A stretch of 64,000 nucleotides of DNA from positions 11,222,001 to 11,286,000 of the forward strand of contig NZ_RKQF01000001.1 of the NCBI RefSeq assembly GCF_003814875.1, read 5' to 3'. The notes below the pieces were generated by a model. It was not told the origin of the DNA. It did no database searches and saw nothing but the letters and a program-made list of their open reading frames with translations. The position numbers and the translations under genes were made by a program. Within the stretch, counting starts at the first letter, position 1. Every line of letters begins with the position of its first letter. This DNA is from Streptomyces sp. Ag109_O5-1 (GTDB lineage: Bacteria; Actinomycetota; Actinomycetes; Streptomycetales; Streptomycetaceae). Shown here in pieces: positions 33,361-42,412 of the stretch.

Positions 33361-34356
33361 TCACCTGGTGCAGGCCGCGAGAACCTCTCCGGCCCGGAGC
33401 AGCGCCTCCTGGTGGCCGAAGAGCCCGGGGAGTCCTCCGGTGTGGATGAAGACGGTGCGCTCACCCGGGCGGATGTCCCCCTCGCGCACGGCGGTGACGA
33501 GACCGGCCATGGCCCGCCCGGTGTAGACGGGATCCAGCACCAGCCCCTCGGTCCGGGCGGCGAGGAGGACCGCCTCCGCGACGGGCTCGGTGAGGCGGGA
33601 GTATCCGGCCCCCACCTGGTCGAGCCGTAGCCGTAGCCCTGGCTGTCGCGGCGCGGGGGAGGGCGCGTACAGGTCGGTCAGCAGCAGGTCGAGTGTGTGT
33701 CCCGGATCCGGTACGGCCCCGCAGTGCACGCCCAGGACCCGGTCGGCTCCCAGGGCACGGACCAGCCCGGCCATCGTGCCGCCGCTGCCCAGCGCGACCA
33801 CGGCGGTCGCCAGGTCGGGAGCCTGCGCGAGGAGCTCGTGCCCGCCGTCGACGTAGCCCAGGGCGCCGACGGGACTCGATCCACCGAAGGGAATCAGCGC
33901 CGGAGCCGCGTCCCGCTCGCGCAGTTCCCCCACGACACGGTCGAGGACGGCCGCGAGTTCGGCCCCGCCCACCGAGCCGGCCCAGACGATCCTCGCGCCG
34001 AGAAGGCCGTCGAGGGCCAGATTGCCCGCGGCCGTCTCGGTGGGCTCACCCGCGAGGACGAGCACGGTGTCCATGCCGAGCCGGGCGCCGGCCGCCGCCG
34101 TGAGGCGGGCGTGGTTGCTCTGCGGCGCCCCGCTGGTGACGAGGGTTCGCGCACCTTCGGCCAGCGCCTGTCCACAGGTCCATTCGAGTTTGCGGACCTT
34201 GTTCCCCCCACCGCCCAGCCCGATCAGGTCGTCTCGTTTGATCCACAGGTCGTCCGGGCCGAGTCCCAGGGCCTGCGCGAGGCGCGGAGCGGGTTCGAGG
34301 GGTGTCGGCCAGGAGGCCAGGGCGACCTTGTGGTGCCCTCCGCGAGTCGTGTCCAT
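33361..34356 (-). CDS. D-cysteine desulfhydrase / ACC deaminase-like PLP enzyme
   Basis: A 331-residue tryptophan-synthase-beta-fold enzyme. LWIKRDDLIGLGGGGNKVRKLEW holds the lysine that binds PLP (in NKVRK), TSGAPQSNHARLTAAAGARLG the cofactor and substrate loop, and VALGSGGTMAGL the PLP-phosphate-binding glycines. In this family members split D-cysteine to pyruvate, ammonia and sulfide, deaminate 1-aminocyclopropane-1-carboxylate, or act on related D-amino acids; I cannot choose between them from the sequence. ATG 34356 is set by the family N-terminus. It is divergent from the membrane protein gene. Confidence 0.88.
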   Translation of the reverse strand: MDTTRGGHHKVALASWPTPLEPAPRLAQALGLGPDDLWIKRDDLIGLGGGGNKVRKLEWTCGQALAEGARTLVTSGAPQSNHARLTAAAGARLGMDTVLVLAGEPTETAAGNLALDGLLGARIVWAGSVGGAELAAVLDRVVGELRERDAAPALIPFGGSSPVGALGYVDGGHELLAQAPDLATAVVALGSGGTMAGLVRALGADRVLGVHCGAVPDPGHTLDLLLTDLYAPSPAPRQPGLRLRLDQVGAGYSRLTEPVAEAVLLAARTEGLVLDPVYTGRAMAGLVTAVREGDIRPGERTVFIHTGGLPGLFGHQEALLRAGEVLAACTR

Positions 34357-34535
34357 GCGACATACCCCTTCCGCTCCGTGCTCGTGTGCCGACGCTGGTG
34401 CACACCGTATGTCGCTCCGAGGCGCGCCCTGCTCGACATCGGTCCTGCTCCGCCGGACAGCTCCCAGGGCCGGCCGGACCACGCAGACGGACACCTTCGA
34501 TGCCGTACGACCGACCGGTGACCCGTCCCTGGACA

Positions 34536-35279
34536 ATGAACGCCATGAGCGACCGTATGAGCGATGCCGAGAAGCGGCTGGCCAGGATCGAGCGACGGCT
34601 GGAGAGCGGCGAGCGGGACGTCGTGCCCGCCTGGCGCAGAGCCACGCAGGGGGAGTCCCGGTGGGCCGTGACCGCCGTCATCCTGGTCGCCGTGGGCCTC
34701 CAGTTGCTGCTGCCTCATCGGCTCGCCTTCCAGCCGTACTGGGCCCTGCCGGCCCTGGAGACGGTGCTGCTGGCCGGCCTGATCGCCGGCAACCCCCGGC
34801 GGGTCGAGCCTCGCACCCGGTGGCTGCGCATGCTGGGACTGGCCCTGATGTGCGTGATCAGCCTGGCCAACGGCTGGTCGGCGGTCCGGCTGGTGGTGGG
34901 CCTGGTGAACGGCACCGAGGGCAAGGACGCCGGACCGCTGCTGCTGACCGGCGGCGGGATCTGGCTGACGAACGTCATAGTGTTCGCCCTCTGGTACTGG
35001 GAGTGGGACCGCGGCGGACCGATGGCGCGGGTCCGCGGCCACCGCCAGTACGCGGACTTCCTCTTCGTCCAGATGCAGAGCCCCGAGACCGCTCCCACGG
35101 ACTGGGAACCGGCCTTCCTCGACTATCTGTACCTGTCCTTCACCAACTCCACGGCCTTCAGCCCGACCGACGTGATGCCGTTGTCGCGCTGGGCCAAGAT
35201 GCTGATGATGCTGCAGTCCTCGGTCTCCCTGGTGACGGTGGTCCTGGTGGTGGCGCGGGCCGTCAACATTCTGCGCTGA
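34536..35279 (+). CDS. Small membrane protein, DUF1345/ion-channel-like
   Basis: A 247-residue membrane protein with about six helices after a charged N-terminal coiled helix (SDAEKRLARIERRLESGERD). Helices include AVTAVILVAVGLQLLL, LPALETVLLAGLIAG, MLGLALMCVISLANGWSAV and VSLVTVVLVVARAVNIL. The segment DYLYLSFTNSTAFSPTDVMP before the last helix resembles the pore loop of DUF1345 and two-helix potassium-channel proteins. Role unknown; a channel or envelope protein is possible. It is followed closely by the OsmC gene on the same strand. Confidence 0.78.
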   Translation: MNAMSDRMSDAEKRLARIERRLESGERDVVPAWRRATQGESRWAVTAVILVAVGLQLLLPHRLAFQPYWALPALETVLLAGLIAGNPRRVEPRTRWLRMLGLALMCVISLANGWSAVRLVVGLVNGTEGKDAGPLLLTGGGIWLTNVIVFALWYWEWDRGGPMARVRGHRQYADFLFVQMQSPETAPTDWEPAFLDYLYLSFTNSTAFSPTDVMPLSRWAKMLMMLQSSVSLVTVVLVVARAVNILR

Positions 35280-35306
35280 CGGCAGGGGTGTCCTAGGTTC
35301 TTTGAC

Positions 35307-35780
35307 ATGAACGAAGACTCCTTGCGTCTCGTGACGGTCGAGCGCACCACCACCGGCCGCTTCACCGCGACGAACGCCCGCGGCGGCACGGTCGCCTTCG
35401 GTACCGGCGACGGCACGGAATTCACCCCGGTGGAACTGCTGCTCGCCGCGATCGGCGGCTGTACGGCGGCGGACGTGGACGTCTCCACCAGCCGCCACAC
35501 CGAGCCGACCGCGTTCACGGTCACCGTCAGCGGTCACAAGGTCGGCGACGAGGACGGCAACCGTATGACCGACCTCGCGGTCACCTTCCATGTCACCTTC
35601 CCCGAGGGCACGGCGGGCGACCGTGCCCGCGCCATCCTGCCCCGGGCGGTCGCCGTCTCCCACGACAGGCTGTGCACCGTCAGCCGCACGATCGAGGCCG
35701 GGACGCCCGTGACCGTGTCGGTCGAGGACACGCCGGCCAGGGACACGTCGACGGGGCACACGTCGACCGGGGACGTCTGA
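35307..35780 (+). CDS. OsmC family protein
   Basis: A 157-residue OsmC-fold protein, a family that includes peroxiredoxin-like enzymes reducing organic hydroperoxides. FTPVELLLAAIGGCTAADVDV contains the first conserved cysteine and the family helix; the second conserved cysteine is in DRLCTVSRTIEAG. The C-terminal tail has a repeated TSTGHTSTGDV end not found in most members. It follows the membrane protein gene by 27 bases and may be co-transcribed with it. Confidence 0.88.
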   Translation: MNEDSLRLVTVERTTTGRFTATNARGGTVAFGTGDGTEFTPVELLLAAIGGCTAADVDVSTSRHTEPTAFTVTVSGHKVGDEDGNRMTDLAVTFHVTFPEGTAGDRARAILPRAVAVSHDRLCTVSRTIEAGTPVTVSVEDTPARDTSTGHTSTGDV

Positions 35781-35828
35781 CCGCGACCGGCGGCACACTG
35801 CCGAGGAGTTGCCGCAGGTCAGTGCATG

Positions 35829-35842
35829 GTTGCCCGGGCAAC
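35829..35842. promoter_or_regulatory. Perfect palindrome before the LAL regulator gene
   Basis: GTTGCCCGGGCAAC is a 14-base perfect palindrome 50 bases before the ATG at 35893. A related GAGTTGCC lies just upstream at 35805-35812 and GGCAATTCC downstream near 35858-35866, giving three half-like sites. It could be an autoregulatory site of the LAL protein. Confidence 0.5.
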
Positions 35843-35892
35843 TCCCGACCAACGTCCGGCAATTCCTCATATCAGCGGCTAATGTGCGCCCT

Positions 35893-38640
35893 ATGGCGGA
35901 CGATCTACAGAACCACGGTCTGCTGCTGCCTCGCGGAGCCGTCGAACCCGCACGCCCGCTGATCGGGCGCAGCGGGGAAGTCCGGTCGCTGATGGAGTCA
36001 GTGGCCGGCCTCGCGTCGGGAACCGGGCGCGCTGTCGCCGTCGTCGGGGAACCCGGTATCGGGAAGAGCTCGGTGCTGGCGGAGGCCGTCGCCCAGGCAC
36101 GGGCGGCCGGCGTGGCAGCGTGCACGCTCCGCGGGCGGAGTCCGAGCACGTCCTCGCCGCCCGGCACCCCGCCCGCTTCCGACGTTCAGGACGCTGCCCT
36201 GCGCGCGGCCGAGGGAACGCCGCTGGTCGTGTCGGTGGACGATCTTCATCGTGTTCCGACGGAGGAACTGCACCACGTCGAACAGCTCCTCCGGGCAGCG
36301 AGCACCGGCCCGGTCGTCTGCCTCCTGGCGTACCGGCAGCGCCAACTCTCCCCGATGCTGGCGGAGATCCTCGCGCACGCCTCTTCGGACGGGGTGCTGG
36401 AGGTGTGGAACCTGCCACCGCTCACCTCGGAGCAGGCCAGGGAGCTGCTGGGGGAGCATCCACACGCCGATGAGGTCCTCGGCGAGGCGATGGGCAACCC
36501 GTCGTATCTGAAGGTGCTCGGAGGTGTGCCCGAGGCGCGTGCCCAGGCGGCCACGGCCGTCCTCGGTGAGCTGGCCGGACTTGACGCGGACGCACTCGCC
36601 GTCGTGGAAGCGGCGGCGGTCCTCGGTGAGCCCTTCGACGCGGAACTGATGGCCGCGGTCGCGGACTTGCACGGGGCGTCGACCGTTCGGATCCTGGACC
36701 GGCTGGCCCGCCTCGACCTGTTGCGTTCCTGCGAGCCCGGGCCCCGGCTGGCGTTGCGGCACCGCGCGCTGGGGGAGGTCGTCCACGAGTGGCTGGACCC
36801 CGGACGCCGCACCGCCCTGCACCGGCGGGCCGAGGCCGAACTGGCCCGGCAGGCCGCTCCCATCGTCAGCCGCGCCCGCCATGTGGCCCACGCCGCCGAC
36901 CCGAACCGACCGGAGGATGTCACCACCCTGATAGCCGCGGCGCGCAGTGTGCTCTACAGCTCGCCCAGTGAAGCGGTCGGCTATCTGAGAGCCGCCCTCC
37001 CGCTCCTGCGGGAGGACCAAGAACACTGGCACGAGGCACATGTGCTGCTCGCCCGGGCCCAACTGGTGGCCGGTGACACCTCCGAGAGCCGCGCGCTCCT
37101 CGACTCCCTGCGGTCCGCCGTGTCCGGTCCGCCCGCCGAGGTGACGGAGCTCGCGATGCCGAGCCGGGCCGAGCGCCGCCTCGGCCGCCTCAGCGAAGCC
37201 GGGGCACTCGCACGTTCCGCCCTGGCCGGGCTCGCCGACCGCGACTCCGCGACCGCCGCCGCCCTGCACATCGAACTGGCCGACCACGCCTACGACGTCC
37301 AGGACTTCGAGACGTCCCGGCACCATGCCGAGACCGCCGCGGTGCTCGCCCGCCGGCACCACGACCGCGTCGGCGAGGCCCAGGCGCTCGGCCAGGCCGC
37401 GCTCGCCCGGCTGTTCACCGGCGACGAGAACACCTCCCAGGCGACGGCCGCGGCCGACCTCATCGACGCCGCGCCGGACACAGTGCTGCTGACCAACCTG
37501 GACGCGCTGCTCCAACTGGGCATCACCGAAGGGGTGCTCGGACGCCTTGCAGACGCGGAGCGCCACGTGGCTCGCGCCGCCACGCTGGCACGGCGGACGG
37601 GCCAGAAGCACGTCGAACAGAACGCCCTCACGTCGCTGGCGAACGCCCAGGCGCGCTCGGGGAACCTGCCCGGTGCACGAGCCACGCTGGACGAGTGTGC
37701 CCGCTGGGACGATCGGGGCGGCGAGCCCGCGACCCGGGCCATCAGCGCGACCCTGCGGGCCGAGGTGCTCTGGTGGCTGGGCGGCTTTGACGATCCGAGC
37801 GCCGCGACCGAGGCGGCGGCCGCCGCCGACCTGGCCCTGTCGATCGCGAGCGGTTCACCGGCCAACTGGGCGGTCACCGTCCGCTGCTTCCACGCCGAAC
37901 TGGTCCTGCACGGCGGCGACCCGGCACGGGCCCGGCTGCTCCTGCTCGACGCCGCCGGAGGCGACGCACTGCCCCGGCTCACCACCTGGCGCAAACCCCG
38001 CTGGTGCGACACCCTCGCCGAGGCGGCGCAGGCGACCGGTGACCCGGCCTCGGTCGAGCACTGGGCACGGCTGGCCGAGCGATGCCTCGAAGAACTGCCG
38101 TCCGCCGGCCGCCGAGGGTTCGCCCTGCGTGCCCGGATGCGGGCCTGTGCCGCACGCGGCGACATCGGAGAGGCGCTGCGGAGCGCGCAGGCGGCGATCG
38201 CGGACTTCTCGGGAAGCGGCGAACGCATCGAACTCTGCCGGACGTTGCTCGCCGCCGTCGCGCTGTCGCTGGACGCGGGCCGCCTCACGGACGTGGCGGC
38301 CTGGCTGGACCGTGCCGCGTACCTGGCAGGCCAATGCGGATCGGCCCGCCTGGCCGAGGAGGTCACCCGGCATCGCGGCCGCCTCACCCGACTGGCCGCG
38401 ACCGTACCCAAAGGCGACGCGACGGCGTCGCTCACCGCGCGTGAACGGGAAGTCGCCGAGCTGGTCAGCACGGGCATGACCAACAACGAGATCGCCAAGA
38501 AGCTCTTCCTCAGCGTCCGAACCGTCGAGACCCACCTCGGCCAGATCTACCGCAAGCTCGGCGTCGCGAACCGCGCCGGCCTCACCCGGGCCCTGCTGGC
38601 CAGGGCCGTGGATCCCGCACCGCCCACGGACACCGCGTGA
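35893..38640 (+). CDS. LuxR family regulator of the LAL type (ATPase-TPR-like-HTH)
   Basis: A 915-residue large ATP-binding LuxR-type regulator. Residues about 18-260 form an AAA-like ATPase with Walker A in AVVGEPGIGKSSVLAE and Walker B in LVVSVDDLHRVP; a long alpha-helical, TPR-like middle follows; the C-terminal LuxR HTH is LTAREREVAELVSTGMTNNE, then IAKKLFLSVRTVETHLGQIYRKLGVANR. Such proteins sense small ligands and activate secondary metabolism or sugar genes. I chose ATG 35893 over a TTG upstream in the same frame. No biosynthetic cluster is adjacent, so its targets are not obvious. Confidence 0.93.
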   Translation: MADDLQNHGLLLPRGAVEPARPLIGRSGEVRSLMESVAGLASGTGRAVAVVGEPGIGKSSVLAEAVAQARAAGVAACTLRGRSPSTSSPPGTPPASDVQDAALRAAEGTPLVVSVDDLHRVPTEELHHVEQLLRAASTGPVVCLLAYRQRQLSPMLAEILAHASSDGVLEVWNLPPLTSEQARELLGEHPHADEVLGEAMGNPSYLKVLGGVPEARAQAATAVLGELAGLDADALAVVEAAAVLGEPFDAELMAAVADLHGASTVRILDRLARLDLLRSCEPGPRLALRHRALGEVVHEWLDPGRRTALHRRAEAELARQAAPIVSRARHVAHAADPNRPEDVTTLIAAARSVLYSSPSEAVGYLRAALPLLREDQEHWHEAHVLLARAQLVAGDTSESRALLDSLRSAVSGPPAEVTELAMPSRAERRLGRLSEAGALARSALAGLADRDSATAAALHIELADHAYDVQDFETSRHHAETAAVLARRHHDRVGEAQALGQAALARLFTGDENTSQATAAADLIDAAPDTVLLTNLDALLQLGITEGVLGRLADAERHVARAATLARRTGQKHVEQNALTSLANAQARSGNLPGARATLDECARWDDRGGEPATRAISATLRAEVLWWLGGFDDPSAATEAAAAADLALSIASGSPANWAVTVRCFHAELVLHGGDPARARLLLLDAAGGDALPRLTTWRKPRWCDTLAEAAQATGDPASVEHWARLAERCLEELPSAGRRGFALRARMRACAARGDIGEALRSAQAAIADFSGSGERIELCRTLLAAVALSLDAGRLTDVAAWLDRAAYLAGQCGSARLAEEVTRHRGRLTRLAATVPKGDATASLTAREREVAELVSTGMTNNEIAKKLFLSVRTVETHLGQIYRKLGVANRAGLTRALLARAVDPAPPTDTA

Positions 38641-38719
38641 CGGACGCGGCAGCGGACGGCGACCTCGGCGATCCGACCCCCGCCCAGGCCACCCTCGTCG
38701 AGTACGAGATCGACCGCCC

Positions 38720-39190
38720 AGCGCCCACTTGGAGGCGTGGTAGGCGCCGAGGGAGGGGAACGCGGCGGCGCCGCCGACGGAGGAGATCTGGACGATGTGG
38801 CCGCTGCCCTGCGCACGCAGGACGGGCAGGACGGCCTGGGTGATCCAGAAGGCTCCGAAGAGGTTCGTCTCCATCTGGTCGCGCAGCTGCTGCTCGGTGA
38901 TCTCCTCGATCATGCCGAACAGGCCGTAGCCGGCGTTGTTGACCACGACGTCGAGGCGGCCGAACCCGTCGTGAGCAGCGGCCACCGCGGTGTCGACGGC
39001 GGCCTTGTCGGTGACGTCCAGGGCCAGCGGGAGAACCGCGTCCTCGCCGTACTTGGTGACCAGTTCCTCCAGCGAGCCGATGTTCCTCGCTGTCGCCGCG
39101 ACCTTGTCGCCACGCTCGAGCGCGGCCTCCGCGAACACGCGGCCGAGACCGCGGGACGTGCCGGTGCTGAACCAAACCTGGGAATGGTTC
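38720..39190 (-). pseudogene. SDR remnant, both ends lost
   Basis: The frame gives QVWFSTGTSRGLGRVFAEAA (nucleotide-binding start), LALDVTDKAAVDTAVAAA, DVVVNNAGYGLFGMIEEIT, and HIVQISSVGG...YHASKWALGG with the catalytic Y and K. After the YHASK helix the family text ends at about 38720, and no start codon in frame lies next to QVWF. The 3' end abuts the LAL gene's stop. It is a decayed gene of about 470 bases. Confidence 0.75.
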
Positions 39191-39514
39191 GGACAGACTG
39201 TATTCAAAATCAGACATCCGGGCTCGGTGCTCGGTCCGCCTTCAGGCGTCTGCCGAAGGTGCAGCGGTGATCGTCGCGGGACCCGTCCGGTACGCGCGCA
39301 ACGCTCACCGCGCAAAGGGCGGACCGCTCCTGGGCCGACACCGACCGGTCGCACCCGGGCACTCCCTCGACCCGCCGACCTCTCGGGTCCTCTCTGTACC
39401 TATTCATCCGATAAGGCGTACGGTGTGGGCACATGTGCCCCAGGAGGCGCGAGGATCGTGCACGTGCCTCGTCCGGCGGCCGCCAACCGCCACGACACCG
39501 GACCGGAGGACGTC
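39191..39514. other. Upstream region of the SpoIIE-type phosphatase gene
   Basis: No gene recognised in these 324 bases. The phosphatase frame stays open across it, but the text is not family-like. Confidence 0.4.
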
Positions 39515-41647
39515 ATGTCCGTGATCTCTGGGCAACCGGCCTGTCAAGGGTCACTCGACGACGCGCTCGATACGGGGTTGACCGACATCGTTCGCCGCAC
39601 CAGCGCTTCCACAGGTGCCCTGTATCTGATCGAGGACGAGGAACCGATGACGCGCCTGCTGGCGCTGTGCGGCCTGCCCCTCGAGTTCGCCACCCCATGG
39701 CACCGTCTTTCGCTCGCCGTCTCCCTGCCACTCACCGACGCGATCCGTGAGGACCGGTTCGTCTGGCTCGGCTGTCAGGACGACCTGGTCCGCCACTACC
39801 CGCGCCTGGCCGCGGTCCTGCCCTACCGGGTCGCGTTCGCCGCGACCCCACTGACCGGGGCACGCCGTTGCTGGGGCGGGATCGTGCTGATGTGGCCCGC
39901 TGATCTCCGCCGTGAGGTCACGCCCCGGCAACGCTGTCGCATCATCTTCGGCGCCCGCCGACTGGCCCGCCTCCTGGACGAGGCGCCGGGCCCGCCGACC
40001 CTGCGCGACCGGCCACGCTTCATCCCTGTCGACCCCCCGGGCGGATCCGTCCAGCCACGGCCGGCCGCCGCCGAGTACCTCGAGCGCCTCCCCGAGGGAG
40101 CTCTGAACCTCGACCTGGAGGGCCGGATCACCTTCGTCACCACCGCTGCCGCCCGCCTGCTCGGGCGCAGTGCGGACCGGCTGCTGGCGACCCGGCTCTG
40201 GCAGGCGCTGCCCTGGCTCGACGACCCCGTGTACGAGGACCGGTACCGTACTGCGGTCGTCAGCCGGGCCCCGCTGTCCTTCACCGCCGTCCGCCCGCCG
40301 GATCACCGGCTGAGGTTCGAGCTCTATCCGGACATCAGCGGCATCAGCGTCCGCGTCACCTCCCACGGGGAACCGACCGAGCCCGGCCTGCGGGAATCAA
40401 CCGTGCCCCGGGCTCCGGTGACGCGGACCGGCCGGCTGTACCAGCTGATCCATCTGTCCGCCGCGCTCGCCGAGACGGTGAGCGTGCGCGATCTCGTTGA
40501 GCTGATCGCCCGGGAGATTCTGCCCGCCTTCGGCGCCCAGGGGCTGACGCTGTGGGCTGCCGAGGCCGGCCGCCTGAAGGTGAGTGGTCATCACGGCTAC
40601 CCGGCAGATGTCATCGCACGCGTCGACGGGCTGCCCCTGGACACCGATCTCACACCGGCCGGCAAGGTCCTGACCAGCGGCGTCCCCGAGTTCATCGCCA
40701 GTCTGGCCGAGATGGCCGCGCGCTACCCGCAGGTGCCACAGATCAGCGGCAAACAGGCCTGGGCCGTCCTCCCGCTGATCATCACGGGGAAAGCGGTGGG
40801 CTGCTGCATCCTGGCCTACGACCGGGCCCGCAGCTTCACGGCCGATGAACGGGCCGTCCTGACCGCCCTGGCGGGGCTGACCGCTCAGGCACTCGACCGC
40901 GCCCGGATGTACGACACCCAGCACCACCTCGCACATGGCCTTCAGAAGGCGCTTCTGCCTCGTGCCCTGCCCACCGTGGCAGGCCTCGACGTGGCCGCCC
41001 GCTACCTGCCGGCAAGCCATGGCATCGAGGTCGGCGGCGACTTCTACGATCTGCTGCGGCTGGACGACACCAGCGCCGCCGCGGTGATCGGCGACGTCGA
41101 GGGCCACAGCATCGCCGCGGCCGCGCTCATGGGCCAGGTCCGTACAGCCATCCACGCGCACGTGACCGGCGGTGCAGCACCGGACCAGGTCCTGGCCCGT
41201 ACGAACCGACTGCTGGCCGATCTGGACTCGGAACTGCTTGTCTCCTGCCTCTACGCCCACCTCGACCTGGCTGCCGGCGAAGTCACCCTCGCCAACGCCG
41301 GACACGTTCCCCCGCTGCTGCGCCTCGCCCGCCATCACGTCCGGGTGCTCGATGACATCGAGCCCGGGCCGCTGCTGGGCATCGACACCTTCGCCCACTA
41401 CCCCGTCACCACGGTCCCCCTGCCCGCGGACGCGACCCTCGCTCTGTACACCGACGGTCTCGTGGAGGTCGCGGGTACCGACGCAGCGCAGGTCATCGCC
41501 GACCTTGCCGGGCATCTCGCCGGTGCTGACCATGAGGATCTGGAGGGCGTGATCGACAGCCTGGTCCATCACACCTGGCCGACGGGTCGACCCACCGACG
41601 ACATCGCGGTGCTCCTCCTGCGAGCCTCCTTGGCACCCGAAAGGTAG
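39515..41647 (+). CDS. PP2C/SpoIIE-type phosphatase with GAF-PAS-GAF input
   Basis: A 710-residue signalling protein. An N-terminal GAF-like region (about 15-150), a PAS-like segment (about 185-285, LPEGALNLDLEGRITFVTTA), a second GAF domain (about 310-460, HLSAALAETVSVRDLVELIA), then a SpoIIE phosphatase domain (about 475-705). Its metal and active-site motifs are VGGDFYDLLRLD, IGDVEGHSIAAAA, LANAGHVPPLL, LYTDGLVE and TDDIAVLLLR. Such enzymes dephosphorylate anti-sigma-factor antagonists; no antagonist or anti-sigma gene is adjacent. Start ATG 39515 follows CCGGAGGA. The histidine in DVEGHS is followed by S rather than the usual G. Confidence 0.92.
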   Translation: MSVISGQPACQGSLDDALDTGLTDIVRRTSASTGALYLIEDEEPMTRLLALCGLPLEFATPWHRLSLAVSLPLTDAIREDRFVWLGCQDDLVRHYPRLAAVLPYRVAFAATPLTGARRCWGGIVLMWPADLRREVTPRQRCRIIFGARRLARLLDEAPGPPTLRDRPRFIPVDPPGGSVQPRPAAAEYLERLPEGALNLDLEGRITFVTTAAARLLGRSADRLLATRLWQALPWLDDPVYEDRYRTAVVSRAPLSFTAVRPPDHRLRFELYPDISGISVRVTSHGEPTEPGLRESTVPRAPVTRTGRLYQLIHLSAALAETVSVRDLVELIAREILPAFGAQGLTLWAAEAGRLKVSGHHGYPADVIARVDGLPLDTDLTPAGKVLTSGVPEFIASLAEMAARYPQVPQISGKQAWAVLPLIITGKAVGCCILAYDRARSFTADERAVLTALAGLTAQALDRARMYDTQHHLAHGLQKALLPRALPTVAGLDVAARYLPASHGIEVGGDFYDLLRLDDTSAAAVIGDVEGHSIAAAALMGQVRTAIHAHVTGGAAPDQVLARTNRLLADLDSELLVSCLYAHLDLAAGEVTLANAGHVPPLLRLARHHVRVLDDIEPGPLLGIDTFAHYPVTTVPLPADATLALYTDGLVEVAGTDAAQVIADLAGHLAGADHEDLEGVIDSLVHHTWPTGRPTDDIAVLLLRASLAPER

Positions 41648-41705
41648 CTCAAGGCGACACGTCCGCCCGGCTCCGCTCCGCCCCCTGACGGGCTCCTGCC
41701 CTTTC

Positions 41706-41727
41706 GACCCCGACCGCGCTCGGGGTC
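41706..41727. terminator. Hairpin between convergent phosphatase and MarR genes
   Basis: GACCCCGA at 41706-41713 pairs with TCGGGGTC at 41720-41727. It reaches the MarR stop codon and probably ends both transcripts. Confidence 0.6.
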
Positions 41728-42193
41728 AGGACAGGTCCTCCTCCATCTTCCCCACGACACGATCCGAGATTTCTGCCAGCACCCGGAGTTCTGCGGGCGT
41801 GACATGGTCGAGGAACAACTCGCGCACCGCCTCGACATGGTGGGGGGCGGCGGCCTCGATCGCCGCGCGGCCGGCCTCCGTGATCACCACGAAGGCGCCG
41901 CGGCCGTCCTCGGGGCACTCCTGCCGTGTCACGAGGCCGCGCTTGGCCATCCGGGCGATGTGATGGGACATCCGGCTCTTCTCCCATTCCAACGCATGAG
42001 CAAGGTCCAGAGACCTCTGCCGTCCTTCCGGCACATCCGTCAGATGGACCAGCACCGCGAAGTCCGCAGCCGACATGTTCGCCTCACTCTGCAGCAAGCG
42101 CGACAGACGTCCTACGAGCTTCTCGTGCAACCGGACGAAGCCGCGCCAGGCGCGCTGCTCCTCCGGCGTCAACCACTGCACCGTCTCGCCCAT
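41726..42193 (-). CDS. MarR family transcriptional regulator
   Basis: A 155-residue MarR regulator. The winged helix is at about residues 50-115 (MSAADFAVLVHLTDVP, RSLDLAHALEWEKSRMSHHI, RMAKRGLVTR, GRGAFVVITEAGRAAIEAAA). It begins MGETVQWLTPEEQRAWRGFV, a common start for this Streptomyces group. I chose ATG 42193; there is no good Shine-Dalgarno (TTTCCTTT lies before it), so it may be leaderless or coupled to the upstream small ORF. It lies downstream of the ssgA-like gene on the same strand. Confidence 0.9.
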   Translation of the reverse strand: MGETVQWLTPEEQRAWRGFVRLHEKLVGRLSRLLQSEANMSAADFAVLVHLTDVPEGRQRSLDLAHALEWEKSRMSHHIARMAKRGLVTRQECPEDGRGAFVVITEAGRAAIEAAAPHHVEAVRELFLDHVTPAELRVLAEISDRVVGKMEEDLS

Positions 42194-42237
42194 GAAAGGA
42201 AATTGTAAACGTAGTTGTTGACAGATCACCAGCGATG

Positions 42238-42393
42238 TCAACGTCTGGGCCGACCGGTTGTGTCATCGGTGTCTTGGGCAAGCCCGGGCGGCCCCAGTTG
42301 TGGCTGCGCCGTGTTGAACAGCTCCGGATGCTGCCGTTTGAGCTGGGCGTAGGCCCTCAGACGTGCCATACGCCGACGTTGAAGGATGTTCAT
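42238..42393 (-). CDS. Small 51-residue ORF between ssgA-like and marR genes
   Basis: An ATG at 42393 with GGGGAGGC directly upstream opens a 51-residue frame beginning MNILQRRRMARLRAYAQLKR, strongly basic, and ending in a proline- and threonine-rich tail with RPRR. It lies 19 bases after the ssgA-like stop and 44 bases before the marR start, all on one strand, so the three may form one operon. I know no family for it. The good ribosome site and tight spacing are the only support. Confidence 0.5.
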   Translation of the reverse strand: MNILQRRRMARLRAYAQLKRQHPELFNTAQPQLGPPGLAQDTDDTTGRPRR

Positions 42394-42412
42394 GAATGCC
42401 TCCCCGGCGGCC

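Noticed and set aside
31008..33464. 818-codon minus-strand frame opposite the dipeptidase-like gene
   Set aside because: Shadow frame; the plus-strand protein has a signal peptide, metal sites and a discoidin domain.
39191..39514. Upstream extension of the SpoIIE-type phosphatase frame
   Set aside because: The frame is open but the text is not family-like, and a good ribosome site precedes the ATG at 39515.
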